Assembly (NCBI RefSeq): GCF_000687715.1
Contig: NZ_JHXD01000016.1
Location: 24,272-88,271, forward strand
DNA from: Xylanibacter ruminicola Ga6B6
GTDB lineage: Bacteria > Bacteroidota > Bacteroidia > Bacteroidales > Bacteroidaceae
Reading direction: 5' to 3'
Length of the DNA: 64,000 nt
Notes under the pieces: model-generated
Databases searched by the model: none
What the model was told of the DNA's origin: nothing
What the model saw: only the letters and a program-made list of their open reading frames with translations
In this document: one piece after another, positions 27,284 to 35,921 of the stretch
How the letters are laid out: every line of letters starts with the position of its first letter
Numbering within the stretch: position 1 is the stretch's first letter
Position numbers and translations under genes: made by a program

Positions 27284-28465
27284 ATGAGAATTGCGATACT
27301 AACATCTGGTATACTTCCCGTTCCTGCTGTTCAGGGTGGAGCTGTGGAGAATCTTATAGACTCATGCCTTGAGTACAACGCCGAACGCCATTTACATGAC
27401 ATAACCGTTTATAGTGTTTTCAATTCTTCTTTGAGAAATTATAAATATCCAGTTACAACATGTAATAAATACATATACTTCAACATCAATAGTTGGTGGG
27501 GCAAAATCTGGAAAAGAATATACCTACAAAAACATGGAGGCCAGGAGTACTACCATTATTCTGTCGAGTACTTCCTTGAAAGAGCCCTAAAACATATTAA
27601 AAGACATGACTACGACATAATTATTGTTGAAAATCGTCCTGCATTCTCTCTAAAATTAAGAGGAAAAACATGTGCAAAATTAGTTTTACATCAAGAAAAC
27701 GATTTCTTAAATAATCAAGTACGTCAATATCAAGACATATATGACTCTTATAGTCTAATAATCAATACATCATCATATATTACAGAAAGGGTAAAATCGA
27801 TAACCCCCAAAGACACTAAAAGCCATACTGTCTTGAATGGAATAGATACCAAAAAGTTCTATCAAACAACACAAATAGCAAGACAACAAATAAGACTTAA
27901 GGATGATGATTTTGTTATTGTATATAGCGGTAGACTAACAAAAGAAAAAGGTATACTTGAACTTATTCAGGCTATCAAGCAATTAGAAGACATTCCTAAT
28001 TTAAAACTTCTGATAATCGGGGCTAGTGCATATGGGAAAGACAAGACCCCCACTCCCTTTGTCACTAAACTCATAGAAGAGTCGGAACCAATAAAAGACA
28101 ACGTAATATTCACTGGCTTTATCAATTACCAAATGATTCCATCATATCTTAAGGTAGGAGATATCGCCGTCGTACCATCTATGTGGGAAGAACCATTCGG
28201 ACTTACAATTGTAGAGGCTATGGCCGCAGGATTACCACTCATAACAACACGCAGCGGTGGAATACCGGAAATTTGCGAAGGTGTAGCTACAATAGTTGAA
28301 AGAAATAATATCATAGACAATCTTGCAGCAGCAATTCTCGACCTCTATCAGCATCCCAAGAAGCGCGAACAGATGTCAAACGCTTCATTAGAACGCTCAA
28401 AGTTTTTTGATAAAGAGACATACGCCCAAAATTTTTTCGCAGCATTAAAAAAAATACAAATATAA
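27284..28465 (+). CDS. Family 4 glycosyltransferase
   Basis: The 393-aa GT-B enzyme has an N-terminal Rossmann half starting IAILTSGILPVPAVQGGAVENLI and a C-terminal donor-binding half with VYSGRLTKEKGILELIQAI, GFINYQMIPSYLKVGDIAVVPSMWEEPFGLTIVEAMAAGLPLIT. The E(x7)E pattern in EEPFGLTIVEAMA is the GT4 donor site. It is likely retaining and uses a UDP- or GDP-sugar at the cytoplasmic face. It stands alone with its own promoter and is followed by a hairpin at 28517-28548. AT-rich composition matches the exopolysaccharide genes. Confidence 0.9.
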   Translation: MRIAILTSGILPVPAVQGGAVENLIDSCLEYNAERHLHDITVYSVFNSSLRNYKYPVTTCNKYIYFNINSWWGKIWKRIYLQKHGGQEYYHYSVEYFLERALKHIKRHDYDIIIVENRPAFSLKLRGKTCAKLVLHQENDFLNNQVRQYQDIYDSYSLIINTSSYITERVKSITPKDTKSHTVLNGIDTKKFYQTTQIARQQIRLKDDDFVIVYSGRLTKEKGILELIQAIKQLEDIPNLKLLIIGASAYGKDKTPTPFVTKLIEESEPIKDNVIFTGFINYQMIPSYLKVGDIAVVPSMWEEPFGLTIVEAMAAGLPLITTRSGGIPEICEGVATIVERNNIIDNLAAAILDLYQHPKKREQMSNASLERSKFFDKETYAQNFFAALKKIQI

Positions 28466-28516
28466 AAAAAACTACACAAATCTACAAATTTATTGATACT
28501 TATAAATAATAATAAA

Positions 28517-28548
28517 AAGTCGTGCAAAGCATATACTTTACACGACTT
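28517..28548. terminator. Hairpin between the GT4 and LruC genes
   Basis: AAGTCGTG (28517-28524) pairs with CACGACTT (28541-28548), extended by AAAG/CTTT across one mismatch, leaving a 6-nt loop. On the minus strand it is followed by a T-rich stretch; on the plus strand the tail is weak. It probably ends the convergent LruC transcript and perhaps the GT4 transcript. Confidence 0.6.
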
Positions 28549-28569
28549 AAAATATACTTATTAAGAATC

Positions 28570-30462
28570 TTACTTTGTATATACCTTTCCATTTTGGGGT
28601 TTGGTGTACCAATTTGTTCCAAGAATATCCTTATTTTGTGAAACCCAATTGTTGAATTCCTTATATGCATCCTTGATACAAACCTTTTCAAGTGGATACT
28701 TGAAGTCGTAAGGTAGCATGATTCCGTGAGGATCCTGGCCTTTTTTAGACAGTTTAACCTCCATGCCAGTTGATTTGTCGTAGAGGTATGGCTGAGTAGC
28801 CTCATCCAGGAAGCTGAATGCCTCACTTACCTCCTTAGTTACTACAATTGGCTCAATATATTCAGCACCACTCTCAGTGTTGATAAACACATTTGTACCC
28901 TTACCGAAGAGAGAATGGATTTCAGTATCGTCATTTATCACTCCGGCATTTATATTCTTGACAAATAGATTATCGTAGGCACCGCAGGCAACAATAGCAT
29001 ACTGTACATGAGTTTTGTCAAGACGCTTTGCCTTAATAACAACATCGTTCAAGTCATAATCACCCAGCTGTCGGTCCTCAAAGCAATAGGTATAAGTATT
29101 GTGTTCAAACTCTACCACAGTCTCTGGATCTGATACACTACCCTCTACTTCCAAAAGAATATCATTAAAATCAGCATCGGTTCCAGACTCCCAACAAAGC
29201 AATATGCGATCTTCCATCTTAAACCATGTAGCACGAGGTTGACCATCCTTTAACTTTGAACTTTTAAAGTTAAAATCATCATCACTATTAATTTTTGTAT
29301 TTAAACGTCCATCGAAATACAATTCACCTTGCTTTCTGGGCTTCTTAGGATCTCCTTCTGCATAATCAGTCTTCGCACGTACCATAAAGCCAATCTTATA
29401 GCCCTCGGGGAATATAAATGTGCCCTTTTTGCCAATCTCTGGAGTACCATCGCCAAAATAGAGGCATGCATAAGCAGAACGCTTTTCTAGTTTATCATCT
29501 TCATTTTCGCCAAAATACTGATTAAAAGGTATCAACTTGTACTTCGGCAAATTCTGCAAGAAAGCAGTTTTATTTGCAGCAGCATTTAAATCAGCCTCTT
29601 TAAAATAATAATAGTACAAATCTGAATTATAAACCTCATTACCATATTTTGTTGCACCATCGCACTTGTAAATTGGACAAACTACAATTGGTGAATTCTC
29701 ACCCGTTGTTGTACGATAAGCATTGTCATCGCTATATCCCGTAGCAAGAACCTTTTTATAATTTTCATGAGTTCTTCCATTAGGGAAGTATGCAAAAATT
29801 AAGTCTCTCAGTCTGTTTGCATAGCCATCTGTATAAGCAGGAGCATCCATCTTTAATCCTGCATAATCATTGAAAGAGTAAAGTTTCTCATCGGTAACGC
29901 CATCAACTAAATAGCCCTCACGCTGTGCGGCATAAGAGGACTCGCTTGAGGCAATACTGAACTCGCCCGTTGGGATTGGGAAGACATCGGTTGCACGAGT
30001 TTTAGCTGCGCGACTGAATGCAACAGCATTGCCTTCAATCTTTTGATAATAGCAACCATTATCCGTATAGAATGCTGCATACAAGCCTTCGTTCTTACCT
30101 GGAGCATCGTAATTAATACTCAATGAAGACTGTCCGTTAGTTTCTGCCTCATTCAGTACCGTCATTGAGTTGAATGTCTCACCATCTTCATCAGTCTGAG
30201 CTACTAATGCCATAATGGCGACCTTCTTTACATTCGCGTTTGCAGTAACATTAACAGAACCTTTTGCAGTAGTAATCCAGTCCTGCTCAGAAGAGTAAGA
30301 TACTCCGAAAATATTTTCGAAGTTTGCTTTGACTTCTTCATCAGTTACACCTGTTGGTGTTGGATCGGGAGTTGGCTCTGGTGTTGGCTCTGGTGCATCA
30401 AAACCCTTTGTACAGCCGGATAATACTAATCCGAAAACTGCTAATGAAAGTAACTTTTTCAT
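28570..30462 (-). CDS. LruC-domain lipoprotein A
   Basis: The 630-aa protein begins KKLLSLAVFGLVLSGCTKG, a lipoprotein signal with Cys at residue 17, followed by a PEPTPEPTPDPTPT linker. Residues about 40-190 form a beta-rich N-terminal region, and the C-terminal half has the LruC/DUF4842 pattern: DFNDILLEVEGSVSD, YTYCFEDRQLGDYDLNDVVIKAKR and AIVACGAYDNLFVKNINAG. LruC proteins are surface lipoproteins; several Asp-rich loops (DADFNDI, GDYDLNDVV) look suited to calcium binding, which is an inference. The ATG at 30462 is used; a TTG nine bases upstream is weaker. A paralogue lies directly upstream. Function unknown. Confidence 0.82.
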   Translation of the reverse strand: MKKLLSLAVFGLVLSGCTKGFDAPEPTPEPTPDPTPTGVTDEEVKANFENIFGVSYSSEQDWITTAKGSVNVTANANVKKVAIMALVAQTDEDGETFNSMTVLNEAETNGQSSLSINYDAPGKNEGLYAAFYTDNGCYYQKIEGNAVAFSRAAKTRATDVFPIPTGEFSIASSESSYAAQREGYLVDGVTDEKLYSFNDYAGLKMDAPAYTDGYANRLRDLIFAYFPNGRTHENYKKVLATGYSDDNAYRTTTGENSPIVVCPIYKCDGATKYGNEVYNSDLYYYYFKEADLNAAANKTAFLQNLPKYKLIPFNQYFGENEDDKLEKRSAYACLYFGDGTPEIGKKGTFIFPEGYKIGFMVRAKTDYAEGDPKKPRKQGELYFDGRLNTKINSDDDFNFKSSKLKDGQPRATWFKMEDRILLCWESGTDADFNDILLEVEGSVSDPETVVEFEHNTYTYCFEDRQLGDYDLNDVVIKAKRLDKTHVQYAIVACGAYDNLFVKNINAGVINDDTEIHSLFGKGTNVFINTESGAEYIEPIVVTKEVSEAFSFLDEATQPYLYDKSTGMEVKLSKKGQDPHGIMLPYDFKYPLEKVCIKDAYKEFNNWVSQNKDILGTNWYTKPQNGKVYTK

Positions 30463-30503
30463 AAATGTCAAATATTTAATTGATTATATTGCTTATTTTT
30501 TGG

Positions 30504-30511
30504 CAAAGTTA
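30504..30511 (-). promoter_or_regulatory. -7 box for LruC lipoprotein A
   Basis: TAACTTTG on the minus strand, 41 nt before the ATG. The two lipoprotein genes each have their own box, so they can be transcribed separately. Confidence 0.55.
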
Positions 30512-30578
30512 CAAATTTAAATCCTAAACAAGGATAAAAAATCTACAAATCTAAGAAATTTAACATTAATTACACAAC

Positions 30579-30612
30579 AAGAAGCGCGTGCAACTGATTG
30601 CACACGCCTCTT
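30579..30612. terminator. Hairpin between the two LruC genes
   Basis: An inverted repeat pairs AAG..GCG.GTGCAA with TTGCAC.CGC..CTT around a CTGA loop. It lies 20 bp beyond the stop of LruC lipoprotein B on the minus strand. The T-run is poor, so a rho-independent role is likely but not certain. Confidence 0.5.
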
Positions 30613-30631
30613 ATGATATAAAGAATTATAG

Positions 30632-32695
30632 TTATTTTACAGATACACTCATCACTTTTCCATCCTCTGGAGCTAGATACCAATTAGTAGAGCTTACAGG
30701 ATTCTCGCCCCAGTTATTAAACTGCTTATAAGCATCCTTAATACAGGTCTTCTCTATAGGATACTTGAAATCGCTAGGAATCATGATACCATGAGGATCC
30801 TCGCCCTTTTGCGACATCTTAACATCGTAATCCTGAGTCTTATTGTAGATATACACCTGCTTAGAGAAATCTGTAAAACTGAACGAAGGATCGACTGTAA
30901 TTACTTCTGAAACAGGCTCGTAGTTCTTGGTCTGGGTATTGATAAACGTCGAGAGATTGGTAACGTTAAACAATGCGTGAATCTCGGTGTTCTCATTCAA
31001 TGTCTGACCATTGATATTGCGAAGATAAAGTTCATCGTATGCACCACAGGCAACTACAGAGTACTTAACCTGTGAAATATTCAGGCGCTCGGCCTTGATT
31101 ACAACGTCATTCATATCATAGTCACCAAGTTTGCGATCCTCGAAGCAGAAAGTATACACATTACTATTAATCTCATGGGCAGCATCAACCTCTTTCAGGC
31201 CACCATTAATTTCTACTATTATATCTACGAAGTTAACATCACTTCCGTCTTCAAACATCATATATGCTTTTTGGTTTGCACCAAAGATGGCAGCACGAGG
31301 GTCATTCAGCAACATACCTTTATCTACAGCCTCGTTAAACTTCGGATACTGATTAATCTGCTCGTTCAAACGACCATCAGCATATACCTCGCCATTTTCA
31401 ATTTTAGCATATGATTTATTAGCATAGTTTGTTCCGTTATAGCCAGTAATATCGTTATTTGGCATATAAGGATCTTTATAGTCGTTCTTATTCTTTCTTA
31501 GCATAAAGCCTATATAATAGCCTGCAGGAATTGTGAAGCCCTGCACTTCAAGATCAGTAGTAGGACTACTCGTCACATCACCGAAATAAGGCAGAACATA
31601 TTCATGAACCTTAAAGAATTCACCATTACCACTAGCGGTGCCGCTTGCTTCCTTTGTCTGCTTACCATCAACACACTTGAACTTAGGCAGGTTCTTTAGG
31701 AAAGTAAGTTGCTCTTCCTCTGACTTACCCTCCAACTCGCTTGGTTTAAAATAATAATAATACAAGGCTACACTAGAATAATCCGTAGTTTGTATCTGAA
31801 CAGGCGTCAATGTGATAGGAGCTTTTCCATCAGCAACCAGGTAATTTTTAGTCAGCTGATATACTGGAGAATTACGAATGATCTCCAAATTTTCTTTTTT
31901 ATGAGTATCATCACGTCCAAATCTTCCACCAACATCTTTCAAGATCGTCTCCAACCCTTGCTTCTCCGCATCGGTTATTGTAACCTCACGGAAAATGGTC
32001 TGTCTTTCAACTTTCCAAGTATCATTACCACCTTCATTATTAAACATCCAGATGCGCTCATTGTTCCAATTGCTGTTCAGCCAAGGATTAATGCTGGCAT
32101 CTTCACCATCCTGTCCAGCCTTTTGAGCACGGATAGCATTATATGAGAGAGCTGAATTTCTGTATTTCATCTTCAAGCCGCTTGTAGCTGGGAAAGCAGG
32201 AAGATCATATGCTGCTCTTGTGCGGGCCTGGGCTACTTTCCGGAAAGTAACTTGAGCATCGCCTGCCTTGAAACCTGCTATATAGTAGATTCCTTTACTA
32301 TCAACGCAAGCAGCTACCAACTCAGTATATTCGGCAGGGCAGTCGTATGTCAACGCAACAGATTGGCCTTTACTGGTTGTGGCCTCGTTCAGCACACGGG
32401 CATCCTCGTTAAAGTAAGGAGCTTCTGTCAAAATCTGAACTTTTGCGATGTCACTCATTGGAGCATCAGCTGTGATTGTAACTGTATACTTGGTTGTAGA
32501 ACTCCAATCCTGATTGGGACTGAAGGTAGTTCCAAAAACATTAGCAACGTTGGCATCAATCTCAGCTTGAGTTACCTCGTTGTTTGTTGGGGTTGGGTCT
32601 GGGGTTGGATCGGGAGTTGGCTCCGGTGCATCAAAACCCTTTGTACAGCTGGATAATACTAATCCAAAAACTGCAATAGATAATAACTTTTTCAT
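30632..32695 (-). CDS. LruC-domain lipoprotein B
   Basis: The 687-aa paralogue of the next gene downstream has KKLLSIAVFGLVLSSCTKGFDAPEPTP at the N-terminus, with the lipid-modified Cys at residue 17 and a PTPDPTPDPTPT linker. The C-terminal half repeats the LruC/DUF4842 signature: NFVDIIVEINGGLKE, YTFCFEDRKLGDYDMNDVVIKAERL and VACGAYDELYLRNING. N-terminal regions of the two proteins diverge strongly, whereas signal, linker and LruC part are alike. Both end with a shared pattern (GIMIPSDFKYPIEKTCIKDAYKQFNNW). It is probably surface exposed, but the ligand is unknown. The start is the ATG at 32695. Confidence 0.82.
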   Translation of the reverse strand: MKKLLSIAVFGLVLSSCTKGFDAPEPTPDPTPDPTPTNNEVTQAEIDANVANVFGTTFSPNQDWSSTTKYTVTITADAPMSDIAKVQILTEAPYFNEDARVLNEATTSKGQSVALTYDCPAEYTELVAACVDSKGIYYIAGFKAGDAQVTFRKVAQARTRAAYDLPAFPATSGLKMKYRNSALSYNAIRAQKAGQDGEDASINPWLNSNWNNERIWMFNNEGGNDTWKVERQTIFREVTITDAEKQGLETILKDVGGRFGRDDTHKKENLEIIRNSPVYQLTKNYLVADGKAPITLTPVQIQTTDYSSVALYYYYFKPSELEGKSEEEQLTFLKNLPKFKCVDGKQTKEASGTASGNGEFFKVHEYVLPYFGDVTSSPTTDLEVQGFTIPAGYYIGFMLRKNKNDYKDPYMPNNDITGYNGTNYANKSYAKIENGEVYADGRLNEQINQYPKFNEAVDKGMLLNDPRAAIFGANQKAYMMFEDGSDVNFVDIIVEINGGLKEVDAAHEINSNVYTFCFEDRKLGDYDMNDVVIKAERLNISQVKYSVVACGAYDELYLRNINGQTLNENTEIHALFNVTNLSTFINTQTKNYEPVSEVITVDPSFSFTDFSKQVYIYNKTQDYDVKMSQKGEDPHGIMIPSDFKYPIEKTCIKDAYKQFNNWGENPVSSTNWYLAPEDGKVMSVSVK

Positions 32696-32736
32696 AAGCG
32701 TCAAATGTTTAATCGATTAAATTGTTTATTCTTCTG

Positions 32737-32744
32737 CAAATATA
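32737..32744 (-). promoter_or_regulatory. -7 box for LruC lipoprotein B
   Basis: TATATTTG on the minus strand matches TAnnTTTG, 41 nt before the ATG at 32695, the same distance as for lipoprotein A. Confidence 0.5.
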
Positions 32745-32822
32745 CAAAAAGTTACCCTAAATGAAAAGAAAAAGCCTACGAATCTTTTAAAATTAACTTT
32801 TATTATAATTATACATTATTGT

Positions 32823-34979
32823 TTACTCACGCAATTTCACCCAATACACAGTTCCCGTCATTTTATGCTGACTCTTAAAGCGGTATTCTGGACGATTCAA
32901 GAAGGCACCTATTTTACGGAAGGTATTACTTTCTTCCTTGTAGCCTTTAAACGATTGTTTCAAGATGGCGGAGATATCCTTAAGCGACATCCATTGAGCA
33001 TCAGAATCGTTGTCTACAGGACGCTGCAACACTGCCATCAACATCTCGCCAAGACCACTAAGTTGCTGATAACTAAGGTTTCGCTGTATCAGTTGCTGTT
33101 CCTGTTCGCGAGTAGGCCAATAACGTTCGCCGTTATGAATTTCGTGTAGTAATTGAGCGTAGAGCTGAGGGTAATCCACAGGTGTTCTAAAGTCAACATC
33201 ACCCTCAACCATCACACAGATAAAACGGCGGGCACCACTAGGATCGGTCAATGGCAACATCTCGTTAGTGGTACCAATGAACGATGCAAAACGTCGATGT
33301 TCCGAATAAGCCTTTCCGTACGGAGGACGATATTTCAAATCGGCTGTAGATACTAAATATTTTAATACAATCTGTTGACGCTGGGTTATCTTATCAAACT
33401 CGTCGAGATTAATCAAGCCAAACGACGTCAGACCTAAGTTCAAGTCGGTCTCGTTCTTAAAATTGATGCGATCATTATAGTAATCGCGCAACTGCTGGGG
33501 AAGTAAAATTCTACAGAACGATGATTTACCACATCCCTGGCGACCAATCAACAGTGGCACCAACGAGTTACCTGTAAGTTGACCTTTACCCATCCACATG
33601 GCCACCATCGAACGCATCCACAGATGGAACAGTGCAGGCCATTCCTCGTAACTGGTTGGGATGCGACGAGACAAGGCCTCTACCCTATCCTTACCATCCC
33701 ACTTGGGCAGACTATCCAGATACTCGTTCAATGGATCGTAAAGCTCGATATCATCCGAATTCACATAACGACGAATATCTTTATCCCAACATTTAATGCC
33801 TTGACGTAACGCTCTCATTGTAATAGAGTTACGAGCCTCCTCTGTTAAGTCACGAAAAGAGAATCCAATGCCAGTACGCTCTCTAAATTCAGCCACGCCA
33901 CGCATCACATTTTTACGAATCTCGTAGTTCTCGTTCAGAAACAAATCTATCTTCATCGTCAACAGTGTTTCCTGTGGTATATTCTTCTCTGGTTTATAGC
34001 CATTACGCTCCTGATAGCGCTTAACCACCTGAGGTCGATACACATTATCGAACACCTTATTTATTAGCAGGTCATCGTCGCCAATAGCGTAAGTACGATA
34101 ACGAGCCATACGCTTAGCTATAGCCATCGGAATACCTGTTTCCAAACAGTGGACAGCCAATCTAGTTAGCAGCTCGTGCTCCAAATCCTCACCTTCCAAT
34201 CCTTCGCATTCATCGTAGGCCTTACTCAGATTAAACTCAAAGATATGGTGCATGGTAAAGTAACGACTCTGTCCTGATAACTCGTCATCTTTTTCAAGCG
34301 TCGATGGGCGTACCAACGACAGCGTCAGATTAGGCTTTTCGGCACGGGCATAAAAGGGGATGGCCAGTGGATTGAACACCGCCTTGGCATCTGTACTTAT
34401 ATAACAAGCACGATCCAAGCGTGGTTCCAGCTTTTCGACAGTCACACCCAATTGGGCATTATAAGCCAGACGGGCTCGTTCATACAGATTCTCATGGAAA
34501 TCGGCTATCTCATTGGGCTCCGTTGGCAACGGATAATTGGTGTCTTTGTTGCGATCACTGGGAAACAGTTCACCCTTACAAATGATTTTTACGCTACGCC
34601 CAGAAGCGCCCACAAATGCCATCAGTGTTTGAGGCACTTCGCCAGCACCAGTACGGATGGCATCAGCCTCATCATAACCTGTTAGGTTATTCACCTCCAA
34701 CAGCACCAAGCCAGTATAACCCAAGGTTAAACGTTGGTGGTTACGGTTCTCCATTTCTGATGCAAAACAGATACGCGGTAGTTTGGCAATGGTCATATCT
34801 GCACCACTCACCGAGCCATCTGCTTGGCGAGTCAAGTCGAACACAGGATAGAGTCGGCGCAGTTCATCTACCACCTGGCGATATTCATTACCGCCAATCA
34901 TTTCTACGATATCCGTCAGTTCAAGCACACGCAGTGTTTCGGTCTGGCGATAGTTTTTTATAAGGGTTATCTTTGTCAT
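32823..34979 (-). CDS. VirE/VapE-type primase-helicase-like protein with BT4734-like N-terminus
   Basis: The 718-aa protein has an N-terminal BT4734/BF3469-like region (about 40-170) that resembles archaeo-eukaryotic primase-like modules, a middle region, and a VirE/VapE P-loop ATPase from about 440. Walker A is LLIGRQGCGKSS, Walker B is FGLINLDEFDKI, and ASFIGTTNEMLPLTDPSGARRF is the sensor/arginine-finger block of superfamily 3-like helicases. Related proteins occur in prophages, mobile islands and as single chromosomal genes in Bacteroidales. No integrase or phage gene is adjacent. The gene is followed by LruC lipoprotein B and preceded by a 449-bp repeat-rich region. DNA replication or defence functions are both possible. 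Confidence 0.8.
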   Translation of the reverse strand: MTKITLIKNYRQTETLRVLELTDIVEMIGGNEYRQVVDELRRLYPVFDLTRQADGSVSGADMTIAKLPRICFASEMENRNHQRLTLGYTGLVLLEVNNLTGYDEADAIRTGAGEVPQTLMAFVGASGRSVKIICKGELFPSDRNKDTNYPLPTEPNEIADFHENLYERARLAYNAQLGVTVEKLEPRLDRACYISTDAKAVFNPLAIPFYARAEKPNLTLSLVRPSTLEKDDELSGQSRYFTMHHIFEFNLSKAYDECEGLEGEDLEHELLTRLAVHCLETGIPMAIAKRMARYRTYAIGDDDLLINKVFDNVYRPQVVKRYQERNGYKPEKNIPQETLLTMKIDLFLNENYEIRKNVMRGVAEFRERTGIGFSFRDLTEEARNSITMRALRQGIKCWDKDIRRYVNSDDIELYDPLNEYLDSLPKWDGKDRVEALSRRIPTSYEEWPALFHLWMRSMVAMWMGKGQLTGNSLVPLLIGRQGCGKSSFCRILLPQQLRDYYNDRINFKNETDLNLGLTSFGLINLDEFDKITQRQQIVLKYLVSTADLKYRPPYGKAYSEHRRFASFIGTTNEMLPLTDPSGARRFICVMVEGDVDFRTPVDYPQLYAQLLHEIHNGERYWPTREQEQQLIQRNLSYQQLSGLGEMLMAVLQRPVDNDSDAQWMSLKDISAILKQSFKGYKEESNTFRKIGAFLNRPEYRFKSQHKMTGTVYWVKLRE

Positions 34980-35006
34980 ATTGCTATTGATGATTAATTA
35001 CGGATG

Positions 35007-35014
35007 CAAAGATA
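35007..35014 (-). promoter_or_regulatory. -7 box for the primase-helicase-like gene
   Basis: TATCTTTG on the minus strand, 27 nt before its ATG. The TGATGTCAT repeats begin about 40 bp upstream of it, close enough to act as operators. Confidence 0.55.
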
Positions 35015-35108
35015 ATAAAAAAAATTTAGATATTAAAGAAAAATATAGCAAAATTGATGTCATAACGTCATATTTATTATAAAAGACTGATTAACAGATA
35101 TTTAAATC

Positions 35109-35150
35109 ATGACATCATGATGTCATATTATTAAGTATGATGTCATATTA
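35109..35150. repeat. 18-bp perfect palindrome plus 13-bp direct repeat
   Basis: ATGACATCATGATGTCAT (35109-35126) is a perfect palindrome. Its right part continues as TGATGTCATATTA, which recurs exactly at 35138-35150, 20 bp from the first copy at 35118-35130. Two helical turns between identical sites suggest cooperative protein binding. Confidence 0.85.
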
Positions 35151-35189
35151 CACTCCAAGAGGTAAGTGTTTCATCTTGTTTCATCGGAA

Positions 35190-35248
35190 GGAACATAGTG
35201 TTTCGCCTAAGGAAACACTGTGTTTCTCCGCATGTAACACTATGTTCC
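35190..35248. repeat. Nested inverted repeats with GTGTTTC/GAAACAC motifs
   Basis: GGAACATAGTGTT (35190-35202) and AACACTATGTTCC (35236-35248) are perfect 13-bp inverted arms. Inside lies GAAACAC-T-GTGTTTC (35212-35226). GTGTTTC occurs at 35166, 35198 and 35220. A folded RNA or a multi-site protein target are both possible. Confidence 0.85.
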
Positions 35249-35373
35249 GTGTATTTCGACAGCTATTAAACTACCCTATATGACGTTAAGATAATTGATT
35301 TCATATAATGTCATCATTTATAAATCACTAAATATCAATAAGTTATTTCAGAAATGACATTATGACATTAAAA

Positions 35374-35405
35374 TTTGGATATTTCACAGAAAATTTGTAA
35401 CTTTG
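35374..35405 (+). promoter_or_regulatory. Full Bacteroidetes promoter for the DUF6078-like gene
   Basis: TTTG at 35374-35377 and TAACTTTG at 35398-35405 are separated by exactly 20 nt, an ideal -33/-7 pair. The ATG is at 35429. Confidence 0.75.
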
Positions 35406-35428
35406 CACCAACAAAACAACCATACTAT

Positions 35429-35863
35429 ATGAATAAAGAAGAATGCCTCCGTGCGCAAGCTGCACATAACTTACCGTGTTTTATACACGAGTGTCCACTA
35501 CACCAGACCTGTCTGCACTGGCTAACAGGTCAATACTATGGTAGCGACTTCCATGTAGTTACCAGTGTTAATCCTTACTACCCCAACGTGAACTCACTGC
35601 AATGCACCTTGTATCAAAAGGATGAGATTGTTACCTACGCCATCGGCATTAAGCACATTTTTGATGACATTCCCTATCCTATTGCACGTATTGTTAAGAA
35701 ACGCCTCATCGCACTCTTTTCGCGTAAGCGTTTCTACGAGTATCGCAACGGCACACGTCCCATTCCTCCAAAAGACCAACAGCACATTGCCCGTATCTTC
35801 CACGAAGAAGGTTGGGATGGAGAAATCCGCTACGACGATTGGAAAGAAGACTATCAGTGGTAA
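35429..35863 (+). CDS. Small DUF6078-like protein
   Basis: This 144-aa protein of unknown function begins with EECLRAQAAHNLPCFIHECPLHQTCLHW, a Cys/His-rich N-terminus (Cys at about residues 6, 16, 21, 26) that could bind a metal, followed by a basic middle with ARIVKKRLIALFSRKRFYEY. I recognise it as similar to the Bacteroidales family DUF6078, whose members often stand near other mobile or regulatory genes. The start is the ATG at 35429 following a clear promoter. No signal peptide is present. A DNA-binding or regulatory role is possible from its charge but not shown. Confidence 0.6.
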   Translation: MNKEECLRAQAAHNLPCFIHECPLHQTCLHWLTGQYYGSDFHVVTSVNPYYPNVNSLQCTLYQKDEIVTYAIGIKHIFDDIPYPIARIVKKRLIALFSRKRFYEYRNGTRPIPPKDQQHIARIFHEEGWDGEIRYDDWKEDYQW

Positions 35864-35884
35864 GATAAAAAAAACAACTAATTA

Positions 35885-35916
35885 TTTGGATTTTTGCTCA
35901 CATAATCGTACCTTTG
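35885..35916 (+). promoter_or_regulatory. Full Bacteroidetes promoter abutting the UbiA-family start codon
   Basis: TTTG at 35885-35888 and TACCTTTG at 35909-35916 are 20 nt apart. The ATG follows after only 5 nt, so the predicted transcript has almost no leader. Confidence 0.75.
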
Positions 35917-35921
35917 CAGCA

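Larger units (their letters stand above)
34980..35428. other. 449-bp repeat-rich intergenic region
   Basis: This AT-rich gap has no gene. It holds a promoter for the primase-helicase-like gene at its left end and one for the DUF6078-like gene at its right end. Between them are several copies of TGATGTCAT-type sequence in both orientations (35055, 35109-35126, 35138-35150, 35305, 35354, 35362), and a central GTGTTTC/GAAACAC cluster with a long inverted repeat (35190-35248). The composition and repeat layout recall an origin or an operator region. Confidence 0.75.

Noticed and set aside
34980..35428. Insertion sequence or transposon end
   Set aside because: Inverted repeats are internal and nested, with no transposase gene and no target-site duplication visible.
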